NCBI GenBank assembly: GCA_905182985.1
Contig: CAJJDN010000124.1
Coordinates: forward strand, 286,860 to 350,859
Reading direction: 5' to 3'
Origin: Paramecium sonneborni
Lineage: Eukaryota > Ciliophora > Oligohymenophorea > Peniculida > Parameciidae
DNA: 64,000 bases
The notes below the pieces were generated by a model. That model was not told where the DNA came from. It saw only the letters and a list, made by a program, of their open reading frames with translations, and did no database searches. This document shows, piece after piece, positions 48,494 through 61,809 of the stretch; the first letter of the stretch is position 1; every line of letters starts with the position of its first letter. The position numbers and the translations under genes were made by a program.

Positions 48494-51400
48494 ATGTTTT
48501 TGATTATGTCAGCAATTTGCGTTTGCTTAACCCAATCAAATTGGGTAATGGTTGACTCGAGTTTTGGTTAGGGTTTCGCCAATAATTCATGGTTTCTTTC
48601 AATAAATTGTCATCCTTTTGAGCGTGGTGGAGGTGAAAGTCAGAATAATACTTGCTTAACTAATTCGATAAAATATGTTAGATTAAAGAAAGTTAATGCA
48701 AGAATGGATAAGATTATTCAAAAGAAAAGCTTCTAATCTTAAGCAATAGTAGATATTTTTTTTGATGATCGTGGTTCTGCTTCAGATAAACAAGCTTATT
48801 TTACCTTAAACTACACTGTAAGCGCAACTGAAAAATATAAAATGCAATTTAGGGATTATTTCAATAATCAATTAACACAAAGCTCAAGGAGAATATGTAA
48901 TAGTTCAGGATCAGGAAATTTTGATTTTATGACATATGTAGGTACATCAACAATTCAATATAAAGAACAATTTAACATATCAATAGGTATTGAGAGTTAA
49001 GATGATTTGTAATTGCTTGGAGTTCGAAATGTGTTTGTTTATGTGAAATTTTGTTAATAAACTTGTAAGACTTGCTCAAGTTCTACAAGTTGTGACACAT
49101 GTTATTCTGGTACTCTACAGGCTAATGGGTTTTGTCTTTGCGACCCTGCACATTAATTTGCTGAAGTTGGTTGGATGCAGATAAGAATGTACAAGGGACT
49201 ACTTTATAGCAAGGTCAGATAATGTTTGCGTTCCTGATAGAAGAATTAAATCTTTTGTTTCATATTTTACTTCTACTTCTAGTTCATATTCTCCTTTTTA
49301 ATTCGTGCCTGATACTATTAATACAAGAAGCTCAACTCCTTCATTTATTACTTCTTTATGTTCCAATAATTATGTTGGTAGTCTTCTTTACGGTGAGGGA
49401 ATGAGTCTGTAAATGGCAGAATAATAAAATATAAAATTTATCAGACTTAGGGTTACTTTTTTTATATAAGGCTTCTTAACTAACAGTAGAATATAAATAA
49501 TTTTGGATGACTAAGTATAAGGTGAAATAATCAAATCTTTGTCGATATTTGATTTCAATTAAATTACAAAGATTTACAGTTCAAGCACCATTTGTTCTGG
49601 TTCTACTTATGAAATTTTAAGAATAGAAGCAATTCTTAGAACATATTCTTCCACACCAAAATTAATTCTTAAAGGAAAATAATTAACTTTTAATAACGAA
49701 ATATGGGGATTCAGAAATGTTACCATTGATATAGGTAATTGCAAAGAAAATTGTGCTGTTTGCAGTGATTTTTCAACTTGTTAATAATGTGAGACTGGTT
49801 ATGTTCTATTTTAAAATGGATGTGTTAGTTCTTGTCCTGTGCATTCATCTAATTGTATTGACTATGAAGATATGATACCATGTATTTTATTAATTTAATA
49901 ATATAGTCTCCAGATATTTAGCTAAAGGATTTTATAATCTTAATATGACTACAGATGATATAAACAAATTTTATTCTGAAACAATCCCTACTGGTAGTAA
50001 TTTCTTAACAGGATAAAAATTTTCAATATTTCCAACCAAATTTGTTTTAGGAGGAGTAATGGTATGGAATAACGCAATATATAAAAAATCATGGGTCATA
50101 TCTAAACCACACTATGCTGTGACAATAAGATTTAATGTAACTTATGGAGATTTATATGCAGGAAATTTTTATTATTCAATATAAAGTGTAAAATCGATTG
50201 CTCATCCAATCCCTGCATCAGGAGGTTAAAACATTATTGGTAAGAGTTCAGATGAAAGGACTAAATATTTTGAAATATTTTAGAATCCATTTTTATCATC
50301 TTAACTTGATATTGAGTTATAATGTACAGATACTAATGTTAATGCTATAGATTAATTTTGTGCCCTTTCAGATTACTTTATCGTTGTTCATTATGTAAAT
50401 CTATAAAAATATTATTAGTGTCTTCCGTTTTGTGAAAATTGCAATGATGGTACTTCATGTAATACTTGGGAATCTGGATATTCAAGTTCAAATTGTTTAT
50501 CGAATTAATTTTTATATTTTGATCTGACCACAGAAACTTATAATTGCATAACATGCAATTAAGTCGGTTGTTTAGCATGTAAAAACTTAGAAGAATGCAT
50601 TACTTGTGATTCATCTAGTCAATATAATACTCTTAAAAATGGTGTTTGCTTATCAATAAATCCTCCATAAAATCCTAATCCAAATCCTAATCCAACGATT
50701 GAGTGTAATATCTATTGTGAAACATGCACAGGAACTTTAATTAATAATTGCTTAACATGTGTTTCAGACTTTCATCGATCATTATAAAATAATTAATGCT
50801 AATGTTAATCTGGATTCTCTGATGATGGAATTAATCTATATTGTCTTCCTATTTGTGGTGATTTGTTTATAGTAGAGGGAGAAGATTGTGACGATGGTAA
50901 TAATAATCCATATGATGGATGTCATAATTGTAAATTAGGTTGTGATACATTTTGTAATTAGTGTTTATCAGGATTTTGTATCGATTGTTAAAGAGGTTTC
51001 TAAATGATAAATAATTAATGCTTTGGAATTTGTGGGGATAATCTTTTAGTGGATAGTGAGGAATGTGAAGATAATAATGATATTCCTAATGATGGATGTT
51101 ATAACTGTAAATTCTAATGCCCCAATAATTGTATTGATTGTTAATATAACAAATGTATGGAATGTGATGAATAGAATGGATGGTATCTAAATAATAACAA
51201 TTGTGTACCGATCTGTGGTGATGGTATAATTGCCATCTAATATGAATAATGTGATGAAAAGTGCTAGACTGAAGGGAAATGTCATTTTTGTTATTTCTTA
51301 GGGGTTTAAAATTGTTCTAAACACAATATGGGTATCTGTTTGGAATGTTATCATGGTTATAACCTAATAAAATTAACAAATTCTTGCATTTTTAATTTAA

Positions 51401-54400
51401 ACTTTAGTAACTCGATAGATATAAACGATAACAAAAACCTAATATTTTAAGAGCCTCTTTGTGGTGACGGAATCTTGAATGAAGATTATGAGGAATGTGA
51501 TGATTTAAATGACACATTTTGCTTTTAATGTTTCTTTAATTGCCAAAATTCTTGTTCTACATGCTATAATGGAAAGTGTTATCAATGTAATTAAGGATGG
51601 ATTTTAAATATTTTTGAAAGAATTTGTTATCCAATATAAGGAGATAAATTAATAGTAGGAAATGAACAATGTGACGATGGCAACTAAATTGAATAAGATG
51701 GATGTTTTTTATCTTAATTTTAATGCCAGAATTTTTGTGAATAATGTTAAATGGGATTATGTCTGAAATGTCAAACTGGATATATGGTAAGGAATGATAT
51801 GTGTGAGGAAATTACTTCAGATGGTTAAATAGTTGGAATAGAATAATGTGATGATTAAAATTTAAATGCGTGNTTCAAATTGTTTATCGAATTAATTTTT
51901 ATATTTTGATCTGACCACAGAAACTTATAATTGCATAACATGCAATTAAGTCGGTTGTTTAGCATGTAAAAACTTAGAAGAATGCATTACTTGTGATTCA
52001 TCTAGTCAATATAATACTCTTAAAAATGGTGTTTGCTTATCAATAAATCCTCCATAAAATCCTAATCCAAATCCTAATCCAACGATTGAGTGTAATATCT
52101 ATTGTGAAACATGCACAGGAACTTTAATTAATAATTGCTTAACATGTGTTTCAGACTTTCATCGATCATTATAAAATAATTAATGCTAATGTTAATCTGG
52201 ATTCTCTGATGATGGAATTAATCTATATTGTCTTCCTATTTGTGGTGATTTGTTTATAGTAGAGGGAGAAGATTGTGACGATGGTAATAATAATCCATAT
52301 GATGGATGTCATAATTGTAAATTAGGTTGTGATACATTTTGTAATTAGTGTTTATCAGGATTTTGTATCGATTGTTAAAGAGGTTTCTAAATGATAAATA
52401 ATTAATGCTTTGGAATTTGTGGGGATAATCTTTTAGTGGATAGTGAGGAATGTGAAGATAATAATGATATTCCTAATGATGGATGTTATAACTGTAAATT
52501 CTAATGCCCCAATAATTGTATTGATTGTTAATATAACAAATGTATGGAATGTGATGAATAGAATGGATGGTATCTAAATAATAACAATTGTGTACCGATC
52601 TGTGGTGATGGTATAATTGCCATCTAATATGAATAATGTGATGAAAAGTGCTAGACTGAAGGGAAATGTCATTTTTGTTATTTCTTAGGGGTTTAAAATT
52701 GTTCTAAACACAATATGGGTATCTGTTTGGAATGTTATCATGGTTATAACCTAATAAAATTAACAAATTCTTGCATTTTTAATTTAAACTTTAGTAACTC
52801 GATAGATATAAACGATAACAAAAACCTAATATTTTAAGAGCCTCTTTGTGGTGACGGAATCTTGAATGAAGATTATGAGGAATGTGATGATTTAAATGAC
52901 ACATTTTGCTTTTAATGTTTCTTTAATTGCCAAAATTCTTGTTCTACATGCTATAATGGAAAGTGTTATCAATGTAATTAAGGATGGATTTTAAATATTT
53001 TTGAAAGAATTTGTTATCCAATATAAGGAGATAAATTAATAGTAGGAAATGAACAATGTGACGATGGCAACTAAATTGAATAAGATGGATGTTTTTTATC
53101 TTAATTTTAATGCCAGAATTTTTGTGAATAATGTTAAATGGGATTATGTCTGAAATGTCAAACTGGATATATGGTAAGGAATGATATGTGTGAGGAAATT
53201 ACTTCAGATGGTTAAATAGTTGGAATAGAATAATGTGATGATTAAAATTTAAATGCGTGGGATGGTTGCTTTTAAAATAGATATGATTGTCCTTTATTTT
53301 GCTTAAGTTGTGTTAATGGAAAGTGTTTGGAATGCAATAAGGCTTAAGGGTATGGTAGACTTGATGTACACAATAATAAATGTTAATCTGTATGTGAAGA
53401 TGGCATAAAATCTGTTGAGGAATATTGTGATGATGGAAATGAAATTCCTTATGATGGATGTTATTAATGTAAATACTCTTGTGATTTTAATTGCATCGAT
53501 TGCTAATCGGGCATATGTGAATAATGTTAAATTGGATATTATTTGAATAGGTATCTTAATTCTTGCTTTAGTATTTGTGGTGATGGAATAGTTACTGATA
53601 ATGAATCATGCGATAATGGAAATATGGTCGAGAATTATGAATGTTCTAGCTGTTAAATAGAGTGCTAGCCTGAGTGTTTTAGTTGTTATTAAGGATAATG
53701 TTATTCTTGTGAAAACTAAGGTTGGGAGATTGATTTAATATAAGGAGTTTGCAATTCCAAATGTGGTGATGGCATAATTGTAGGTAAAGAGTAGTGTGAT
53801 GATGGCAATGAAATTGAAAATGATGGATGTTATTAATGTGAATTTCAATGCTAAGAGTAATGTACTAAATGTTTATCAGGATTTTGTATAGAATGTGATA
53901 CTCCAGGTTGGATATTATATGAAAATTATTGTGTATCATATTGTGGAGATTTGATTGTTGTAGATAAAGAAGAATGCGATGACGGTAATACAATTCCATA
54001 TGATGGTTGCTTTTAATGCTAATTTTAATGTTAATTTGAGTGTACTGATTGTTAATCTGGAGTATGTTATGAATGTGGAATTTAAGGTTGGTAATTAACA
54101 AATAGTGAATGTCAATCAGTTTGTGGAGATGGATATATTGTTCAATTTTAAGAAGAATGTGACGATGGCAATTTTTTAAAATATGATGGTTGCTATTAAT
54201 GTTAATTTCAATGTTAAGAAATGTGCACTCTATGTTAGTTAGGCATTTGTTATGAATGTGACTATTTAGGTTGGATGATTGAAAATCATGTATGTAAACC
54301 ATTTTGTGGAGATGGAATTGTACTTGGTTATGAATAATGCGATGATATGAACGATAATAAAAATGATGGTTGCCATTTATGCTAATTTGCTTGCGATTAA

Positions 54401-56212
54401 TACTGCATTGATTGTTAATAAGGAATCTGTTAACAATGTGAATTAGGAAGGTTTCTTTCTTAAAATGTTTGTCTCTCTCAATGTGGGGATGGTAATTATG
54501 TAAAATCTGTTGAAAGTTGTGATGATGGTAATGTCTAAAATGGAGATGGTTGCGATAGTAATTGCAAAGTAGAAACTAATTATTTATGTAAGAATGTGGA
54601 AGGTAGCTTCTCTTTTTGTGCTTATTCAAAATAACCATAATTCTAACTTACTGTTCTTCCTAATTATTTTGGCTAATTTTAAGATGTTTAAATCAATTTC
54701 GATTAAAAAATGAAATATTCATAAATCGATGATAAACAATTATTTTCATTAATTCTTTTTGAAATTATCAATTTTGAGAATACTAAGTATTTTGTAGAGA
54801 AATAATTAATTAAGAAAAATCCGAATTAGGAAATAAGTGATATAACTATTCACTTAAGAGTTAATTTTTATGCTCCAATAGAAAGGCCAATATTGAAAGT
54901 ATCATTTTTAGACGATGTAATTGTTTCAGAATACGATCTTCCCCTCAAAGAATCAGTCAAAACTACATAATTACTTTCTCCTGCTGTGCTCAGTTAAACT
55001 TAAATAAATGTAGCATAAAGTGCAGCAGCTTTTAATGAGGCGGTAATCTATTTCTTAATAGGCTTGTCTTCTATTTGTTTGTTAACAGGATCCTCTGAAT
55101 TATTTTGGAATTTAATGGATTAATTATAGTATTTATCATATGTCAAATATGTAAATATTCTTTTTCCTCCTAATCTTGATATTTACTTTGAAGTTTTTAA
55201 AATGATCACAATTGAACCAATATTTCAAGCCTTGAGAATTGATAGTTTTTTTAATCTAATTTATCAAGAAGAATATAATCAACCTCCAACTGATATTAAA
55301 TTTTTGAATGATGATATTAATGTACATTTCTTTGCAAACTTTAAAAGTTTCTTATTTTGCATGATTGGTGCGTATTTAGGCCACTTTTTATAAAATCTTT
55401 TTACTTTATTTTTATATAAAATCCAACCTTATATATTATTAAGAATGAATTTTACAATTGCTAAACTATTGTACTAAATAAGAAAAAAATGTTTGTAATA
55501 GTCGAAAGAGTTTTTCTATAATGGCATCTTAAGAATTGTTATGTCAAATGCATTTGACATTTCTTTTGCAATGACAATACAAATAGCATATTTTTAGAAC
55601 AATAGCTTTAACTAATCTGTTACATCATATATATCTCTTGTTGTTTTTACTTTTTATATATCGGTTATCATTTACATTTTTAATATTTTGCAAAAGTTGT
55701 CTAAATAAAATACATTAAAAAATAGGAAATAATATGAAGCATTATTAGAAGAAGTTAGAGATGAAAAAAATGTTTGGATCGCATAATACAATTCAATTTA
55801 ATTAATTAAGAAGTTTATTTTCATATGTCTTATTGTTTTTATGTAAAAAGAAGGAAAACTTTAATCTCTGCTTATTGCAACAAATGAAACTTTATTTTTA
55901 TCCTATTTTATTTTGAATAAACCTTTACGTAGTTATTGTGAGTAATTAAAAATTATTGTTACTGAGTCTATTACTATTATCAATACAGTCACATTTATTC
56001 TTTATGACTATTTTATGGATATTGGTTTATCTTAATCTTTTCGAATTAATTTAGGTTGGTTTCATATTATCACCTTTTCAGCAATTTTATCTACATCATT
56101 AATTATTGATGTTTATCAGCAGTTCAAAGTTTTGGGAAAAAAATTAAGATAGATTTTTTGCAATGATAAGTAATAGGAAGAATTATAAGCATCATCGATG
56201 CTTTTTGTTTGA
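48494..56212 (+). CDS. Giant cysteine-rich multi-pass surface protein with CDDGN repeats
   Basis: ATG at 48494 with a hydrophobic signal-like start (MFLIMSAICVCLTQS), TGA at 56210-56212. One 25-nt intron at 49882-49906. The ectodomain has CxxC clusters (CQQTCKTCSSSTSCDTC), a beta-rich region (FSIFPTKFVLGGVMVW), a short PNPNPNPT linker, then many tandem units of the form CGDG...E-CDDGN...DGC-x-x-C (the Myxococcus-type Cys-rich repeat), rich in CxxC pairs. The C-terminal ~400 residues have several membrane helices (AVIYFLIGLSSICLLTGSSE, FLFCMIGAYLGHFL, FIFICLIVFMQ, FHIITFSAILSTSLIIDV). The frame breaks once at 49166-49174 (tandem GTTG). A 462-codon segment is duplicated around the N at 51873, so the real protein is shorter than the span suggests. 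Likely an adhesion- or receptor-like protein. Confidence 0.85.
50487..53259. repeat. Direct duplication of 1,386 bp around a single N (probable assembly artefact)
   Basis: 50487-51872 and 51874-53259 appear identical (offset 1387), separated by the N at 51873, inside the cysteine-rich gene. 1,386 is a multiple of three, but the extra N puts the second copy out of register, so gene predictors may split the gene here. Confidence 0.9.
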
Positions 56213-56965
56213 AAGTTTTTACATAATTTATCTAACATTTTATAAAATTTATTCATATTATTAACTAAATTATTTATTTATTTTGAATTTAAATTATTTT
56301 CAAAATTTTTTCAGATTTCAAGTGCATTAATATATTGAGAAAAAATTTGTAACTGAGTCATGCTTTTATGTATTTTCTTTTAATTAATATGTTGCAGTAT
56401 TTCAACAATGAAATTTTAAGGTCAGGGGTAAGCGAATATCTTTTCTTGTTCTGATATTCAATTATATTCAATAAATATTAACTTGATTATGATAGCCATA
56501 AAATGTCTCATTCAAATTAAAATCAAATTGATTCATTTAATAGAATTACTTATTAAATATTTTTTTTTGTTATCTTAAAAGCATTTTATATTTCATAAAT
56601 CAATTAATAAATATGAAACTATGTATTGTATTTAATTAAAAAAGACCATTAAATTGTTGATAACTTTTTACAATTATTAATGGTTTAAATATTTTATTGT
56701 CAATTATTCCATGTAAAATCTGAAAATAAAAAATAATATATTTAATTATATAAATAAAACTAATTATAAATTTCCACTTTATTTTCTTCTAAATCAAACA
56801 ATAGAAAATAACAATGTAAAGCTAAATTTTAGGAAATCCTATTGTAAATATAAGTATAGTATTTAAATGATTTCTTTACATTTTAGTGAACCCTGGCAAT
56901 AAATGTATTTGAGCTTGGAGCTGATTTAAATCTCAATATGCAAGTGTTGTAGCTCTTGGAATTGG
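56213..56965. other. A/T-rich intergenic gap
   Basis: About 750 bases downstream of the cysteine-rich gene. Nothing recognised. Confidence 0.35.
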
Positions 56966-57101
56966 GAAGTATTTTTTCATTAAATTTTTGTAAGCTTTGA
57001 ATTATTAAAATAGATTAGTTCATAGAGATTTTAATTATTAAAATATTATGATTGATATAAAGCATTATCCTAGACATCATACAAAGAATAATTAGGTTTG
57101 A
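56966..57101 (+). pseudogene. Orphan protein-kinase catalytic-loop fragment
   Basis: A short plus-strand frame reads FFIKFLQALNYQNRLVHRDF then NYQNIMIDIK, ending at TGA 57099-57101. V-H-R-D-F-x-x-x-N-I-M-I-D is an intact kinase catalytic loop with Asp and Asn, preceded by the expected helix. No Gly-rich loop, DFG or APE motif was found around it, so this is a remnant of a kinase gene lying between the tails of the two cysteine-rich genes. Confidence 0.55.
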
Positions 57102-57339
57102 TTCGAAGAAATTCTTAATAATAACCAGTTAAGGAAAAACTAAAATCTAACTCCATTCATTCTAAATTTACATCAGAATTAGTCCAAGTCCATCAGGGCT
57201 TAAAGAATTTCTAGATGTAAAGGAGGCTGAATAGAATTATCATAAAAATGGATTGTAGATTTAAAAAATTAAATAAAAGAGCATATCAGATTGTTTGATT
57301 TTGATTGTGTAATATATTTTTGTATATTTCTGATAATAT

Positions 57340-60300
57340 TCAAAATAATACAATTTAACATCTTGGATTTAATTAGCTTCCTTAATTCATACTAATATTT
57401 TTAATATAAACTTATATTTCTGATTACTCAAATTATTCTTCTTAATGTTAATTGCTTTTATTTTTAATTTTATCCTTTTTATGTAGATCCTGTACAGTTT
57501 TAAAAATTTCGAAAATACGTTTAAGTAAACCAAAAATTAAAATGCAAAATTCAGTTAAAATTGCTAGGATGACTAAAGCAATAATTATCCAACCTAAAGT
57601 ATTTTTGTTTTTCTCAATAAATTCTACAGTTATTTGATCATTAATTGCAAATGAAATAACTATGAATATTATGAAACTTATACAAAAATTTAATATAATC
57701 TATATCACATATTCCTTTTTGGAATGATATGGATTTTAATATAATAAGAAAACAAAATTTAAAGATGAGGATAGATAACATAAAGTTACTTACAAAATAG
57801 GGGTATAGTATTAATTAACCATGAAAAAGATATATAAGATTTTGCTTATTTATCCAAAAAACTCATAATAATATCCAAATGAATTTTCAAGATTGATGTT
57901 TTCATAATAAACTCCATATAATTCCTCAAAATGTTTATTTTTAGCTTTAAGTTTATGAATATTCAAAATTTAATATTGCATGTACAATTAAAATATGATT
58001 ATACCAATTGTTATTATTGCAAAAAATTGATTTAGACCGACTATGATATTTGAATTATTTTTTGAATATGATAACTAAAGCAAAATAGCTAATGTAATAT
58101 CTAATAAACATAATGAAATTGTTTATTTAAATTATTTTATGAGGTTAACTGAATTTCTCTTCAGAAGATTAGTAATATACTTCATATATGGATTTTATAC
58201 TACCATTTATTGTTAAACTTTGATTGAATTTTAATAGGCTTATTTTTTTATTTAAATATTAAAAATGCTAAACTTTTTGTTGTTTTAAGGTATTTTTCGT
58301 TTCAAAGTATTATCAAGTAGAGAAAAGAATGAATAAAATAGATAGTTTATAAGAAAAATGATGATAAAAGTTAGTAAAAACATAAATGGAGTTTATATGT
58401 TTTTAAAGAACAATGGGTCGATTCCTTTATCTTTGAATCTTTTTGGAGCTTCAAAGTAATAATTACAATCAGGTTGATTCAATCCTTAATAAGTTGGAAA
58501 GCCTATGAGGTTTGACCAATCACTATTTAAGAAGAATAATTCTACATTGAAAGGATATTTAACATTAAGAAAATAGAAATTATTGATCCAACTTAATATT
58601 TCTAGAACTGCCCATAAGCAATTAAAAAGATTAAAAATAATAGATATAGGTATTAAGAATAAAAATGTTAAATTAAAAGATTATTGAGCACTTTAGATAT
58701 ATCCTTGTTATTTTTTGTTATTATTTTCCAAAACAAGATACTCGGAAGGTGTTATATCATATTAAACACTTTTAACTTCAAAAAGTAATCTGTTTATAGA
58801 ATTTGTATATTATATTATTGCATGAATTGTATTAAATTTAAAGATGGATTTCTTGAAATCAAATTATAAATTACAAGTTTAAATATCAATTTAAGTGCAA
58901 TTATAATTATAATTTTAAATATCCATATTGTCTATTGTTATATTAGCAGTATTGCATAAAATTTAGAATTGATAATCAGCAATTAATTTCAAATGATATG
59001 TATTATTAGCGTAGGATTGATAATCCTTTATTTAATTCACTTCTTGATCTGAGATTTCTAAATTACATTGAGAATCACAGCCATCTCCATTATTTTGATT
59101 ATAATCATCACACTATTCATATGTTTCAACAACAATTCCATCACCACAAATAGAATTGCATTTTTTAGTTGTTTTGTCTGAATAAAGACCAGGAATGGAT
59201 TCACAATAATCACAAGGTCTATAGCAAGATGTACATAAATTTGATTAAAAATTGCAAGTAATACAATTTAAATCACATTATTAACATTTATCTTCCACAG
59301 GATAATAACCATCAAGACATGATTTGCAAATTAATTTGAAATTATCTAAACTTTTGCATTAAGTACATTCATTATCACATGTGTTACATATTGAATAGTT
59401 TTATTTTCCACAAACATAACCATCCTATATTTTACAATCGATACATCCATCTCCACTTTAAATATCACATTCTTCTTCTTATAGATTTAGCAAACCATCG
59501 CCACATATTTAAACACAATGATCACTTTCTAATAAAAATCCATCATTGCACTTTATGCATTTGCCATAATGACAGACAGCGCAACGATATTATTGGATCT
59601 CCATTCCTATATCACATTTTTCATATTAAACCAATTCACATTTAGAACAACCATCATAGTCGTCTGAGTTACCATCATCACATTATTCATGACCTTGAAT
59701 TTAAGAATCTCCACAGACAGATTAACATCCCATATTTCCTAAAATCCATCCAATTTCACATTTAACACAAAATCCCTTAATACATATTTCACAATTTGGA
59801 TAACATGAAAGTTTACAAAAATTATCGCAATCATCGTCATTAATAATATTTTAATCATCACACTATTCAAATCCTTCGATTATTCCATTTCCACGTTCTA
59901 TTGATTAAATTTGATTCACTTATTTCCGAGATTGATCTTCTACACTTTCACATAAATTATTATATGTGTTTAAATAATACCCATAATTGCATTACAGACA
60001 AAGATGTCTTATGCATATGCTACATTAAAATATACATGATAATTAAATGACATCCAAATCATAGGACAATATGTATTCAACCATCTCTATCTATATTTCA
60101 AAAGACTTTTATATTGTTTTTTTAACAATACACTAACCATATACACAATTAGAACAAGGATCTTCACATTAGTATCTACAATTAAAACATCCATCAAAAG
60201 GATCATTATTGCCATCATCACATTATTCGTCTCCAACAGTTATTTTATCACCACAAATTGGAATGCAAGGATTTCTACCAGTTTCATAATTATACAAGTC

Positions 60301-61809
60301 AAAGTTATATTCAGGTAAACAATCGGAAAGTCCTACTACAACCATATTCTAAATCCCACAAAATCCGAGTTAATTATCATTTTAACATGCAATCTCCACA
60401 GTTAATTCCTTATTTGTTGATATTTAGTAATTAATAGATTTATCTACTTTATAAATATTAAATTTATAATCATTAGGCCATATTTAATCCTATATATTTG
60501 AATTATTTCCTAAATACATTTAATTTAAAGTTATGGTTTCCTATTATTGATTATTAAACTTAAAAGTAAATTTGTTTTTTTATAAAACAATATCTCCTAA
60601 AATCACTTCAAAAAATATTCTTATAAATTAAAACTATTAGCTCCAACTATAAGTAGATTTAAATTAAGCATTAATCCAAACTAATGGTCCTCCAAATATT
60701 CTCTTATTTGAAAAATAGCTATAATAAATATCATTACCTTTTTAGAAACTATATTGATTTCCTGTTGATATAAGCTAAAATATTGAATTGATAAAGCTAT
60801 TTGTTGTTGATAAATCATGAAATTCTCTTGATAATTGAGTAATTCTTAAATTTTTATTCTTTAAAATAATATCAATGGTGCTTAGGCAGTTAGTTCCATA
60901 TACTTTTGTGTACTCAGGGCATTGATCCATACATTATCCAAAATAGAGATATTTTTATGGTTTACAAATTATACAACTTTAGGTAGTAGTACATTATTGG
61001 CAATCATCTTCACATTTATTTTAAAAATCTAAGAAATATTATTATTTATTACTAATATCTTCAATACATACTTTATCTTCATCATAATCTTAATTATTAT
61101 TACATTTATCTCTACATCCATCTGGAATTTGAAGGAAACTTTAACCAATTTTATCTTTACAAGAATCACAAGAATTGTTAGAACTCAAATGCATGTTATC
61201 ATAACAAGTTAAGCACTATTCTTTTCATTAGCCTGAACAAGTCTTACAGGTTTTGTAACATCGATCTAAAATCACTTAGACACTTCTAAATAAATAGGCT
61301 TCATCAGCAATGTTTTAATTCGTTGTACTCCATATTTTAAGACTCACTTTTTATTAATTATGATCAATTTCTTTAAAAAAGGACTTGCGAACCAACTTTT
61401 TATTCTATACAGAACACTATTATAATAATATACCATGTGTTGAAGGAGAGAGGCACAAAGAAGCTTCAAAAGAATTTTCCAATATACTTACCCAAAAACA
61501 TTCATTTGTATCAATTGAATGAAATCCATATACATCAATATACAGTTAGATCTTAAAGTGAGGCAGAACATTGTCAATTATGTTCATAAATATATTGCAT
61601 AAAATCCCTATTTCTTAAACCATTACTAAATCCATTCCTTTGCTACAATTCAATACTTAACTTAAAGGAGGAATTTAATTATCACATTTCCAATTTGTAT
61701 TAGTAAATACAATCTTTTTATTATTAAATTCTTCGTAAGAAGAGTGTTAAATGCAATTCGCACTCTACAATAATAAAAGTGCAATTAGATGAAATATTTG
61801 CCTAGGCAT
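57340..61809 (-). CDS. Giant cysteine-rich multi-pass surface protein (paralogue of 48494-56212)
   Basis: One frame of exactly 1,490 codons from ATG at 61809 to TGA at 57340-57342, broken only by TGA at codon 195 (61225-61227). A signal-like start (IFHLIALLLLQSANC) is followed by CxxC clusters (CYKTCKTCSGQ, CLTCYDNM), a beta region (NKRIFGGPLVWINA) and tandem units of CGDG...E-CDDGN...DGC type (ICGDKITVGDEQCDDGNNDP), then several membrane helices (FLFLIPISIIFNLFNCLWAV, FLLTFIIIFLINYLFYS, IIALVILAILTEFCILIF). Domain order matches the convergent neighbour, and the two genes face tail to tail ~1.1 kb apart, suggesting an inverted duplication. The internal TGA could be an error, a mutation, or lie in a 27-nt intron (61221-61247, GTAAG...AAG), although that would remove two conserved Cys. 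Confidence 0.8.
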
